From contig NZ_CANKZF010000003.1 in the NCBI RefSeq assembly GCF_947488515.1, positions 372,001-436,000 on the forward strand: 64,000 bases of DNA, given 5' to 3'. Within the stretch, counting starts at the first letter, position 1, and every line of letters starts with the position of its first letter. The translations under genes were made by a program, and so were the position numbers. Of this stretch, positions 1-8,600 are shown piece after piece. This stretch comes from an uncultured Nocardioides sp. GTDB lineage: Bacteria > Actinomycetota > Actinomycetes > Propionibacteriales > Nocardioidaceae. Under the pieces are notes generated by a model, which saw only the letters and a program-made list of their open reading frames with translations, made no database searches and was not told the DNA's origin.

Positions 1-69
1 GAGGCGCTGGTCAAGGACGGCGACCCCGAGGCCGCCGTACGAGCCATGACAGGAGTGACAGCGCCGTGA
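1..69 (+). CDS. trpC: Indole-3-glycerol phosphate synthase, C-terminal end only
   Basis: The window opens inside this gene. Only the last 22 codons and the TGA at 67-69 are present, including the stretch EALVKDGDPEAAVRAMTG, which resembles the C-terminal helix of indole-3-glycerol phosphate synthase. That enzyme makes the indoleglycerol phosphate used by TrpA. The stop codon overlaps the GTG start of trpB (GTGA), as expected for translational coupling in a trp operon. The call rests on this short tail and on the neighbours, so the identity is likely but not certain. Confidence 0.72.
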   Translation, partial: EALVKDGDPEAAVRAMTGVTAP

Positions 70-1385
70 GCCAGCAGATACAGCAGCCCGCCACCAGTGC
101 CATCCGCTACGAGGCCGACGAGCGCGGGTACTTCGGCGACACGTGGGGTGGGCGCTTCATGCCCGAGGCCCTCGTCGCCGCGCTGGACGAGCTGACCGAC
201 GCCTGGCGCGAGGCGATGGCCGACGAGTCGTTCGTCGGCACCTTCGAGCGGGTGCTGCGCGACTACGCCGGCACCCCGAGCCGGCTCTACCACGCCGAGC
301 GGCTCTCCGACCTCGTCGGTGCGCGCGTGCTGCTCAAGCGCGAGGACCTCAACCACACCGGGGCCCACAAGATCCGCAACGTCCTCGGTCAGGCGCTGCT
401 GACCAAGCGGATGGGCAAGACCCGGGTCATCGCGGAGACCGGTGCCGGCCAGCACGGGGTCGCCAGCGCCACCGCGGCCGCGTGGTTCGACCTCGACTGC
501 ACCGTCTACATGGGGGCCGTCGACACCCGCCGCCAGGCGCTCAACGTCGCCCGCATGCAGCTCCTCGGCGCCAAGGTGGTCCCGGTCGAGTCCGGCAGCG
601 CGACGCTGAAGGACGCGATCAACGAGGCGCTGCGCGACTGGGTCGCCAGCGTCGACCACACCGCCTACCTCTTCGGCACCGCAGCCGGGCCGCACCCGTT
701 CCCGAGCATGGTGCGCGACTTCTGCCGCGGCATCGGCGACGAGGCGCGCGCCCAGTGCCTCGAGCAGTACGGCGTCCTCCCGGACGCCGTCGCCGCGTGC
801 GTCGGCGGCGGCTCCAACGCCATCGGCCTGTTCACCGCGTTCCTGGAGGACGAGGGCGTGGAGATCCACGGCTTCGAGCCCGGGGGTGACGGCGTCGAGA
901 CGGGCCGTCACGCGGCGACCATCCACGCCGGCGAGGCGGGCGTGCTGCACGGGGCCCGCACCTACGTGCTCCAGGACGACGACGGCCAGACGGTCGAGTC
1001 CCACTCGATCTCCGCCGGCCTCGACTACCCGGGCGTCGGACCGCAGCACTCGTGGCTGGCCGCGGCCGGGCGGGCGACGTACACGCCCGTCACGGACGCC
1101 CAGGCGATGGAGGCCATGGCGCTGCTCAGCCGCACCGAGGGGATCATCCCGGCCATCGAGTCCGCCCACGCGATCGCCGGTGCGCTCGACGTCGCGAAGA
1201 GGCTCGGCGAGGAGAAGGGCCCCGACGCGACGGTGATCATCAACCTCAGCGGCCGCGGCGACAAGGACATGGGCACGGCGATCGAGTGGTTCGGCCTCGG
1301 TGACGCCGACCTCGGGCCCGAGGCCGACCTCGAGCAGGTCGAGGCCGACGTCGCGTCCGACCACGACACGGAGGCGCAGCAGTGA
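66..1385 (+). CDS. trpB: Tryptophan synthase beta chain
   Basis: TrpB condenses indole with L-serine to give L-tryptophan, using pyridoxal phosphate (PLP), in an alpha2-beta2 complex with TrpA. The 439-residue protein is slightly longer than the usual ~400 because of a short N-terminal leader and an acidic C-terminal tail. The PLP lysine is K102 in NHTGAHKIRN. The phosphate-binding glycine loop GGGSNAIG and the ETGAGQHG segment are intact. The GTG start overlaps the trpC stop and the stop overlaps the trpA start, both as GTGA, so all three genes should be translated together. No attenuator is visible because the operon start lies outside the window. Confidence 0.97.
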   Translation: MSQQIQQPATSAIRYEADERGYFGDTWGGRFMPEALVAALDELTDAWREAMADESFVGTFERVLRDYAGTPSRLYHAERLSDLVGARVLLKREDLNHTGAHKIRNVLGQALLTKRMGKTRVIAETGAGQHGVASATAAAWFDLDCTVYMGAVDTRRQALNVARMQLLGAKVVPVESGSATLKDAINEALRDWVASVDHTAYLFGTAAGPHPFPSMVRDFCRGIGDEARAQCLEQYGVLPDAVAACVGGGSNAIGLFTAFLEDEGVEIHGFEPGGDGVETGRHAATIHAGEAGVLHGARTYVLQDDDGQTVESHSISAGLDYPGVGPQHSWLAAAGRATYTPVTDAQAMEAMALLSRTEGIIPAIESAHAIAGALDVAKRLGEEKGPDATVIINLSGRGDKDMGTAIEWFGLGDADLGPEADLEQVEADVASDHDTEAQQ

Positions 1386-2185
1386 CCTCGACCCGCACCG
1401 CCTTCGAGCGCGCGAGGGCCGAGGACCGAGCCGCCCTGATCGGCTACCTCCCCGCCGGCTACCCGAGCGTCGACGGATCGATCCGGGCGATGCGGACGAT
1501 GGTGGAGGCCGGCTGCGACGCCATCGAGATCGGCCTCCCCTACAGCGACCCCGTGATGGACGGGCCCACGATCCAGGCCGCGGCCCAGGCCGCCCTCGAC
1601 GGCGGGGTCCGCACCGCCGACGTGATCCGCGTGGTCGAGGAGGTCGCCGCGACGGGCGTGCCCACCCTCGTCATGACCTACTGGAACCCCGTCGAGCGCT
1701 ACGGCGTCGAGCGGTTCGCCGCCGACCTGGCCCGGGCCGGCGGTGCCGGCCTGATCACGCCCGACATCACCCCCGACTACGGCGCGGAATGGATCGCCGC
1801 CGCCGACGAGCACGACCTGGACAAGGTCTTCCTCGTCGCGCCCAGCTCGACCGACGAGCGGATCGCGATGACGGCCGCCGAGAGCCGCGGCTTCGTCTAC
1901 GCCGCCGCCGTCATGGGCGTCACCGGCGCGCGCGACGCCACGTCCGACCTGGCCGGCCCCCTGGTGCGACGGGTCCGCGCCGCGGGCGACGTCCCGGTGG
2001 CGGTCGGCATCGGGGTCAGCAACGGCGACCAGGCGGCCGAGGTCGCCGGTTTTGCCGACGGCGTGATCGTGGGATCGGCGTTCGTCCGCTGCCTGCTCGA
2101 CCACGAGGGCGACGAGGCCGCGGGCCTCGAGGCCCTGCGCAGCCTGACCGCCGACCTCGCGGAGGGCGTACGACGTGCGCGCTAG
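1382..2185 (+). CDS. trpA: Tryptophan synthase alpha chain
   Basis: TrpA cleaves indole-3-glycerol phosphate to indole and glyceraldehyde 3-phosphate, and the indole is channelled to TrpB. The 267-residue (beta/alpha)8 barrel has the usual family length. The catalytic acids sit at E49 (CDAIEIGLPYSDP) and D60 (VMDGPTIQ), the same numbering as the classical enterobacterial enzyme. The phosphate-binding GIGVSNGDQ segment is present near the C-terminus. Translation starts at GTG 1382 inside the trpB stop. The 3' end overlaps the next gene, a SCO1-like protein, by 11 bases, so that gene is probably co-transcribed. Confidence 0.97.
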   Translation: MTSTRTAFERARAEDRAALIGYLPAGYPSVDGSIRAMRTMVEAGCDAIEIGLPYSDPVMDGPTIQAAAQAALDGGVRTADVIRVVEEVAATGVPTLVMTYWNPVERYGVERFAADLARAGGAGLITPDITPDYGAEWIAAADEHDLDKVFLVAPSSTDERIAMTAAESRGFVYAAAVMGVTGARDATSDLAGPLVRRVRAAGDVPVAVGIGVSNGDQAAEVAGFADGVIVGSAFVRCLLDHEGDEAAGLEALRSLTADLAEGVRRAR

Positions 2186-2771
2186 TGCACTCGCCGCGCT
2201 CCCGCTGCTGGCGCTGCTGGCGGCCTGCGGCGGGGGAGCGGAGTCGAGCGAGCTCACCGGCACCGTCCTCGACCCGCCGTTCGAGGTGTCGTCGACGTCG
2301 CTGGTGGACACCGACGGTGCGGCCTTCAGCCTGGCCGACGACACCGACAAGGACCTCACGCTCGTCTTCTTCGGCTACACCAACTGCCCCGACATCTGCG
2401 GCCAGGTGATGGCGACGCTCGCTGGCACCCTCACCCGGTTCGACGAGGAGCAGAAGGACCGGGTCGACGTGGTCTTCGTGACCACCGACCCGGCGCGCGA
2501 CGACGAGGCCGTGACGCAGGACTACGTCAGCGCGTTCGACCCGAGCATCATCGGTCTCACCGGCGACCTCGACGACATCGTCGAGGTGGGCAAGAGCCTC
2601 GCCGTCGGGGTCGAGAAGGGGGACAAGCTGCCCAGCGGCGGCTACGACGTCACCCACGGCACCCGGGTCTACGCCATCGACGCCGACGACCAGGCGCCGA
2701 TCATGTGGGACCACGACGTCTCGCAGGCCCAGCTGGCCCGCGACGTCACGATGTTGCTCGACGAAGGATGA
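2175..2771 (+). CDS. SCO1/SenC-family copper chaperone lipoprotein
   Basis: This 198-residue protein belongs to the SCO1/SenC thioredoxin-fold family, which delivers copper to the CuA site of cytochrome c oxidase. A signal peptide ends in a lipobox (LLAAC, C18), so it should be an acylated extracytoplasmic lipoprotein. The copper-binding CPDIC motif is at C71 and C75, and the conserved distal histidine is H161 in DVTHGTRVY. The GTG start overlaps trpA by 11 bases and is preceded by GGAGG. The next gene, lgt, encodes the enzyme that would acylate this protein's cysteine. A thiol-redox role instead of copper delivery cannot be excluded. Confidence 0.9.
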   Translation: MRASALAALPLLALLAACGGGAESSELTGTVLDPPFEVSSTSLVDTDGAAFSLADDTDKDLTLVFFGYTNCPDICGQVMATLAGTLTRFDEEQKDRVDVVFVTTDPARDDEAVTQDYVSAFDPSIIGLTGDLDDIVEVGKSLAVGVEKGDKLPSGGYDVTHGTRVYAIDADDQAPIMWDHDVSQAQLARDVTMLLDEG

Positions 2772-3847
2772 TGCTCCCCATGCTGACCGTGCCGTCCGTC
2801 ATCGGATCGCCCCTCGTGACCCTGATGTCCATCCCGAGCCCCGCCGACGGCGTGTGGAACCTCGGGCCCGTCCCGATCCGCGGCTACGCGCTGAGCATCA
2901 TCCTCGGCATCGTGCTGGCGATCTGGATCGGCGAGCGGCGCTGGGTCGCCCGCGGCGGCATCGCGGGGGAGGTCAGCGACCTGGCGATCTGGGCGGTGCC
3001 CTTCGGCCTGGTCGGCGGCCGGCTCTACCACGTGGTGACCGACTGGCAGCTCTACTTCGGCGAGGGCCGCAACCCGATCACGGCGCTGTACGTCTGGCGC
3101 GGCGGCCTGGGGGTGTGGGGGGCGATCGCCCTCGGTGCCTTCGGGCTGTGGCTCGGCGCGCGGACCAAGGGCATCAAGATGCTGCCGCTGATCGACGCGC
3201 TGGCTCCCGGCGTGCTCGTGGCGCAGGCGGTCGGGCGCTGGGGCAACTGGTTCAACCAGGAGCTCTACGGCCGGCCCACCGACCTGCCGTGGGGGCTGGA
3301 GATCGACGTCGCCCACCGGCCGTCCCAGTACCTCGACCAGGCGACCTTCCACCCGGCGTTCCTCTACGAGTGCCTGTGGAACCTGGCGGCCTTCGCCCTC
3401 ATCATCTGGCTCGACCGCCGCTTCCGCCTCGGCCACGGCCGGGTGGCCGCGCTCTACATCATGCTCTACACGCTCGGCCGCGGCTGGATCGAGAACCTCC
3501 GCATCGACGACGTGCAGATGGACGACGTGATGGGCCTGAGGCTCAACGTGTGGACCTCCATCGTGCTGTTCGTCCTCGCGGCGATCTGGTTCATCTGGTC
3601 GGCCGTGCGCCACCCCGGCCGCGAGGAGGTCGTCCGCACCCGCGAGCCCGACGTCGACCACGCCGAGGCATCTGACGGGGCCCCGGGCAAGGCCTCCGAC
3701 GACGCCTCCGACGACGCCTCCGACGAGGCCTCAGGCGAGGTCGATGGGACGGACGAGACCGATGAGGCCGAGGAGGCGAGGGCAGCGGACGGCCACGACC
3801 GCGTCGAGCCCACTCAGGACGGACGTCCCGCCGGTCCCACGGCCTGA
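2768..3847 (+). CDS. lgt: Prolipoprotein diacylglyceryl transferase
   Basis: Lgt transfers the diacylglyceryl group from phosphatidylglycerol to the lipobox cysteine of prolipoproteins in the cytoplasmic membrane. The 359-residue protein has about seven membrane segments and the family signature RWGNWFNQELYGRPT, including the arginine and asparagine needed for activity. ATG 2768 overlaps the SCO1 stop as ATGA. ATG 2771 is an equally possible start. Beyond the last membrane segment lies an acidic, low-complexity cytoplasmic tail of about 80 residues with a four-residue repeat (ASDDASDDASDEASGE). Such tails vary between actinobacterial Lgt proteins and are probably not needed for catalysis. Confidence 0.96.
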   Translation: MMLPMLTVPSVIGSPLVTLMSIPSPADGVWNLGPVPIRGYALSIILGIVLAIWIGERRWVARGGIAGEVSDLAIWAVPFGLVGGRLYHVVTDWQLYFGEGRNPITALYVWRGGLGVWGAIALGAFGLWLGARTKGIKMLPLIDALAPGVLVAQAVGRWGNWFNQELYGRPTDLPWGLEIDVAHRPSQYLDQATFHPAFLYECLWNLAAFALIIWLDRRFRLGHGRVAALYIMLYTLGRGWIENLRIDDVQMDDVMGLRLNVWTSIVLFVLAAIWFIWSAVRHPGREEVVRTREPDVDHAEASDGAPGKASDDASDDASDEASGEVDGTDETDEAEEARAADGHDRVEPTQDGRPAGPTA

Positions 3848-3858
3848 CACACGGGGCG

Positions 3859-3875
3859 CCGGCGGCTCCCGCCGG
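3859..3875 (+). terminator. Hairpin downstream of lgt
   Basis: CCGGCGG and CCGCCGG form a perfect 7-bp stem around a three-base loop, 12 bases after the lgt stop. No T tract follows, which is common for actinobacterial terminators. It may end the trp-lgt transcript or simply be a short GC palindrome. Confidence 0.4.
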
Positions 3876-3878
3876 TGA

Positions 3879-3884
3879 TAGGTT
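3879..3884 (+). promoter_or_regulatory. Candidate -10 element for gltB
   Basis: TAGGTT matches the actinobacterial TANNNT -10 consensus and lies in the only intergenic space before gltB. It would give a leader of about 110 bases. No convincing -35 box is seen. A nitrogen-regulator (GlnR) box was looked for, and only a loose half-like GGTAAC was found. Confidence 0.35.
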
Positions 3885-3999
3885 CCGTCTTGCTCGGGCC
3901 AACGTCGTCCCCAGCGGTAACTTCCACCCCCTCGCCTGTCGTGGACCCAGCAAGATCCAGGTCTGCGGCGTGCGGAGACGACGACGGGAGAATGCCTCC

Positions 4000-6900
4000 A
4001 TGCACGCATTCCCGCCGAGCCAGGGTCTCTACGACCCTCGCCACGAGAAGGACGCCTGCGGAGTCGCCATGGTGGCGACCCTGACCGGTGAGGCCAGCCA
4101 CGACATCGTGGCCAAGGCGCTCACCGCGTTGCGCAACCTCGACCACCGAGGTGCCGCCGGCGCCGAGGTGAACTCCGGCGACGGCGCCGGGATCCTGATG
4201 CAGGTCCCCGATGCCTTCCTCCGCGAGGTGGTCGACTTCGAGCTGCCGCCGGCGAGGGCGTACGCCGTCGGCACCGCGTTCCTGCCCGGTGACGCCGAGG
4301 CGGTGGCCAAGACCCGCCAGCGGATCGAGGAGATCGCCGACGAGGAGGGCCTCACTGTCCTCGGGTGGCGCGAGCTGCCGGTCGACGACAGCACGCTCGG
4401 CGCCACCGCGCGCAGCGTGATGCCGCGCTTCGCGCAGGTCTTCGTCGCGGGCCGTGGTGCCCGGGTGAGCGGGATGGCACTGGAGCGTCGGGCGTTCTGC
4501 CTGCGCAAGCGCGCCGAGTCCGAGACCGAGGTCTACTTCCCCTCGCTCTCCTCGCGCACCCTCGCCTACAAGGGCATGCTCACCACCGACCAGCTCGACC
4601 GGGTCTTCCCCGACCTGACCGACGAGCGCGTCGCCTCCGCGATGGCCGTCGTGCACTCGCGCTTCTCCACGAACACCTTCCCGAGCTGGCCGCTGGCCCA
4701 CCCGTTCCGATTCATCGCCCACAACGGCGAGATCAACACCGTGATGGGCAACCGCAACTGGATGCGCGCCCGCGAGGCGCTCCTCGAGAGCGACCTGATC
4801 CCCGGCGACCTCGAGCGGATCTTCCCGATCTGCACGCCCGGCGCCTCGGACTCCGCCTCGTTCGACGAGGTCCTCGAGCTGCTGCACCTCGCCGGCCGCT
4901 CGCTGCCCCACGCGGTGCTGATGATGATCCCGGAGGCCTGGGAGAACCACCGCGAGATGGACGCCAAGCGACGTGCGTTCTACGAGTTCCACTCGATGCT
5001 GATGGAGCCGTGGGACGGCCCGGCGTGCGTGGTGTTCACCGACGGCACCCAGATCGGCGCGGTCCTGGACCGCAACGGCCTGCGCCCCTCGCGCTACTGG
5101 GTCACCGACGACGGCCTCGTCGTGCTCGCCTCCGAGGTCGGCGTGCTCGACCTCGACCCCGCCACGGTGGTCCGCAAGGGCCGGCTGCAGCCGGGCCGGA
5201 TGTTCCTCGTCGACACCGAGGAGCACCGGATCATCGAGGACGAGGAGATCAAGAGCCAGCTCGCCGCCGAGCAGCCCTACGACGAGTGGCTGCACGCCGG
5301 GCAGATCCACCTCGACGACATCGACGACCTCGAGCACATCGTGCACACGCACGCCTCGGTCACCCGTCGCCAGCAGATCTTCGGCTACACCGAGGAGGAG
5401 CTGCGCGTCCTGCTGAGCCCGATGGCCAACACCGGGGGAGAGGCGCTCGGCTCGATGGGCACCGACACGCCGATCGCCGCGCTGAGCGAGAAGCCGCGGA
5501 TGCTGTTCGACTACTTCTCGCAGCTGTTCGCCCAGGTCACCAACCCGCCCCTCGACGCGATCCGCGAGGAGCTCGTGACCTCGCTCAGCGGGTCCATCGG
5601 CCCGGAGGCCAACCTGCTCGAGCCGACCCCGGCCTCGTGCCGGCAGATCGTGCTGCCGTTCCCGGTGTTCTCCAACGACGACCTGGCCAAGATCCGCCAC
5701 ATCAACCGCAACGGCGACATGCCTGGCTTCCAGGTGCACGTCGTGCGCGGCCTGTACGCCGTCGAGGGCGGGGGAGCGGCGCTCGAGGCCCGCCTCGACG
5801 AGCTGTGCGCCGAGGTGTCGGCGGCCATCGCCGACGGCGCGCGCATCATCGTGCTCTCCGACCGGCACTCGACCGCCGAGCTCGCGCCGATCCCGTCGCT
5901 GCTGCTCACCGGCGCGGTGCACCACCACCTGGTCCGGGAGAAGACCCGCACCCAGGTCGGCCTGCTGGTCGAGGCCGGCGACGTCCGCGAGGTCCACCAC
6001 GTTGCCCTGCTGGTGGGCTACGGCGCGGCTGCGGTCAACCCCTACCTCGCCATGGAGTCGGTGGAGGACCTCGCCCGCGAGGCCTACTACGTCAAGGTCG
6101 ACGCCGAGAAGGCGGTCGCCAACCTGATCAAGGCGCTCGGCAAGGGCGTGCTCAAGGTGATGTCCAAGATGGGCGTCTCGACCGTCGCTTCCTACACCGG
6201 CGCGAAGATCTTCGAGTCGGTCGGGCTGTCCCAGGCCGTCATCGACCGCTACTTCACCGGCACGGCCTCCAAGCTCGGCGGCATCGAGCTCGACACGATC
6301 GCCGAGGAGGTGTCCCGCCGGCACGCGACGGCGTACCCCCGTGGCGGCATCGCGCCGGCGCACCGCGAGCTCGCCGTCGGTGGGGAGTACCAGTGGCGCC
6401 GCGAGGGCGAGCCGCACCTGTTCGACCCGGAGACGGTCTTCCGGCTCCAGCACGCGACCCGGTCCGGCAGCTACGACGTCTTCAAGATGTACACCGACCG
6501 GGTGAACCAGCAGTCCGAGCGCCTGATGACGCTGCGCGGCATGTTCACGTTCAAGGACGGGGTCCGCGACCCGATCGACATCGACGAGGTCGAGCCCGTC
6601 TCGGAGATCGTCAGGCGCTTCTCCACCGGCGCGATGTCCTACGGCTCGATCAGCCAGGAGGCGCACGAGACCCTCGCGATCGCGATGAACCGGCTGGGCG
6701 GCAAGTCCAACACCGGTGAGGGCGGCGAGGACCCCGACCGGCTCTACGACCCCGAGCGCCGCTCGTCGATCAAGCAGGTCGCCTCCGGTCGCTTCGGCGT
6801 CACGTCGGAGTACCTCACCAACGCCGACGACATCCAGATCAAGATGGCGCAGGGCGCGAAGCCCGGCGAGGGCGGCCAGCTGCCCGGTCACAAGGTCTAC

Positions 6901-8541
6901 CCGTGGGTGGCCAAGACCCGGCACTCCACGCCCGGTGTGGGCCTGATCAGCCCGCCGCCGCACCACGACATCTACTCGATCGAGGACCTGGCGCAGCTGA
7001 TCCACGACCTCAAGAACGCCAACCCGTCGGCGCGCGTGCACGTGAAGCTCGTCTCCGAGGTCGGCATCGGCACCGTCGCGGCGGGCGTGTCCAAGGCGCA
7101 CGCCGACGTCGTGCTGGTGTCCGGCCACGACGGCGGCACCGGTGCCTCCCCGCTCACCTCGCTCAAGCACGCGGGCGGTCCCTGGGAGCTCGGCCTGGCC
7201 GAGACCCAGCAGACGCTGCTGCTCAACGGCCTGCGCGACCGGATCGTGGTGCAGGCCGACGGCCAGCTCAAGACCGGCCGCGACGTGATGATCGCCGCCC
7301 TGCTCGGTGCGGAGGAGTACGGCTTCGCGACCGCGCCACTCGTGGTCAGCGGCTGCATCATGATGCGGGTCTGCCACCTCGACACGTGCCCGGTCGGCGT
7401 CGCGACCCAGAACCCGGTCCTGCGCGAGCGCTACAACGGCAAGGCCGACTACGTCGTGAACTTCTTCGAGTTCATCGCCCAGGAGGTCCGCGAGCTGCTG
7501 GCCGAGCTCGGCTTCCGCAGCCTCGACGAGGCGATCGGCCAGGTCGGCACGCTCGACGTGGCCGGTGCCGTCGACCACTGGAAGGCCTCGGGGCTCGACC
7601 TCACTCCGATCCTCCACCAGGCCTCGGCCCACGGAGAGTTCGGCCAGTTCGAGCACCAGGACCTGCGCAACACGAAGACGCAGGACCACGGCCTCGCCAA
7701 GGCGCTCGACAACGAGCTCATCGCCATCGCCGCCCCGGCGCTCGAGAGCGGCGAGCCCGTGCGCGCCCAGGTCGCGATCCGGAACGTCAACCGCACCGTC
7801 GGGACGATGCTGGGCCACGAGGTCACCAAGCGCTACCGGGGTGACGGCCTTCCCGACGGCACGATCGACATCACGCTGACCGGCTCGGCCGGTCAGTCGT
7901 TCGGTGCGTTCGTGCCGCGCGGGGTGACCCTGCGGCTCGAGGGCGACGCCAACGACTACGTCGGCAAGGGCCTCTCCGGCGGCCGGCTCGTGGTCCGGCC
8001 CGACCGGGCCGCGACGTTCGAGGCGGCCGAGCAGATCATCGGCGGCAACACGATCGGCTACGGCGCCACGTCGGGCCAGATCTTCCTGAGCGGACGCGTC
8101 GGCGAGCGGTTCTGCGTCCGCAACTCGGGCGCCACGGCCGTCGTCGAGGGTGTCGGCGACCACGGGTGCGAGTACATGACCGGCGGCATCGTCGTCGTCC
8201 TCGGTCCCACGGGCCGCAACTTCGCCGCCGGCATGTCGGGTGGCTACGCGTTCGTGCTCGACCTCGACGAGCAGCGGGTCAACCCCGAGCTGGTCGAGCT
8301 CGCGCCGGTGACCGGCAAGGGCGCCGACGAGCTGAAGGCCCTGGTCGAGCAGCACGCCGAGGAGACCGGCTCCGCCGTGGCCACCTCGCTGCTGGCCGAC
8401 TGGGACGCCTCCCTCGCCCGCTTCACCGAGGTGATGCCGAGCGACTTCAAGCGGGTGCTCGAGGCCCGCGAGGAGGCGCTGGAGGACGGCCTCAGCGAGG
8501 ACGAGGCCGCCGCCCGGATCATGGAGGTGCTCCATGGCTGA
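4000..8541 (+). CDS. gltB: Glutamate synthase (NADPH) large subunit
   Basis: GltB makes two glutamates from glutamine and 2-oxoglutarate and is the main ammonium assimilation route together with glutamine synthetase. The 1513-residue protein has the class II amidotransferase domain first. A 19-residue propeptide is followed by C20 (KDACGVAM), which becomes the N-terminal nucleophile after cleavage. The central domain, the FMN-binding synthase domain and the C-terminal GXGXG beta-helix domain follow. The 3Fe-4S cysteines are seen in CIMMRVCHLDTCPVG. ATG 4000 was chosen because GGGAG lies at 3986-3990 and the upstream codons are not conserved. It is followed by gltD 60 bases downstream. Confidence 0.97.
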   Translation: MHAFPPSQGLYDPRHEKDACGVAMVATLTGEASHDIVAKALTALRNLDHRGAAGAEVNSGDGAGILMQVPDAFLREVVDFELPPARAYAVGTAFLPGDAEAVAKTRQRIEEIADEEGLTVLGWRELPVDDSTLGATARSVMPRFAQVFVAGRGARVSGMALERRAFCLRKRAESETEVYFPSLSSRTLAYKGMLTTDQLDRVFPDLTDERVASAMAVVHSRFSTNTFPSWPLAHPFRFIAHNGEINTVMGNRNWMRAREALLESDLIPGDLERIFPICTPGASDSASFDEVLELLHLAGRSLPHAVLMMIPEAWENHREMDAKRRAFYEFHSMLMEPWDGPACVVFTDGTQIGAVLDRNGLRPSRYWVTDDGLVVLASEVGVLDLDPATVVRKGRLQPGRMFLVDTEEHRIIEDEEIKSQLAAEQPYDEWLHAGQIHLDDIDDLEHIVHTHASVTRRQQIFGYTEEELRVLLSPMANTGGEALGSMGTDTPIAALSEKPRMLFDYFSQLFAQVTNPPLDAIREELVTSLSGSIGPEANLLEPTPASCRQIVLPFPVFSNDDLAKIRHINRNGDMPGFQVHVVRGLYAVEGGGAALEARLDELCAEVSAAIADGARIIVLSDRHSTAELAPIPSLLLTGAVHHHLVREKTRTQVGLLVEAGDVREVHHVALLVGYGAAAVNPYLAMESVEDLAREAYYVKVDAEKAVANLIKALGKGVLKVMSKMGVSTVASYTGAKIFESVGLSQAVIDRYFTGTASKLGGIELDTIAEEVSRRHATAYPRGGIAPAHRELAVGGEYQWRREGEPHLFDPETVFRLQHATRSGSYDVFKMYTDRVNQQSERLMTLRGMFTFKDGVRDPIDIDEVEPVSEIVRRFSTGAMSYGSISQEAHETLAIAMNRLGGKSNTGEGGEDPDRLYDPERRSSIKQVASGRFGVTSEYLTNADDIQIKMAQGAKPGEGGQLPGHKVYPWVAKTRHSTPGVGLISPPPHHDIYSIEDLAQLIHDLKNANPSARVHVKLVSEVGIGTVAAGVSKAHADVVLVSGHDGGTGASPLTSLKHAGGPWELGLAETQQTLLLNGLRDRIVVQADGQLKTGRDVMIAALLGAEEYGFATAPLVVSGCIMMRVCHLDTCPVGVATQNPVLRERYNGKADYVVNFFEFIAQEVRELLAELGFRSLDEAIGQVGTLDVAGAVDHWKASGLDLTPILHQASAHGEFGQFEHQDLRNTKTQDHGLAKALDNELIAIAAPALESGEPVRAQVAIRNVNRTVGTMLGHEVTKRYRGDGLPDGTIDITLTGSAGQSFGAFVPRGVTLRLEGDANDYVGKGLSGGRLVVRPDRAATFEAAEQIIGGNTIGYGATSGQIFLSGRVGERFCVRNSGATAVVEGVGDHGCEYMTGGIVVVLGPTGRNFAAGMSGGYAFVLDLDEQRVNPELVELAPVTGKGADELKALVEQHAEETGSAVATSLLADWDASLARFTEVMPSDFKRVLEAREEALEDGLSEDEAAARIMEVLHG

Positions 8542-8600
8542 CCGGACGGCGCACCGCACGCACCCGACGACCCACTCTCCCGCGAAGAAGGTGAACCAGC

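Noticed and set aside
3891..3999. A GlnR nitrogen-control box upstream of gltB
   Set aside because: Only one loose half-like GGTAAC is present. The two-half pattern with correct spacing is missing.
3814..8559. A 1581-codon open frame on the minus strand across gltB
   Set aside because: It is the antisense shadow of gltB in GC-rich DNA. It is full of arginine-, valine-, aspartate- and histidine-rich low-complexity sequence with no domain, whereas the plus strand has all the glutamate synthase motifs.
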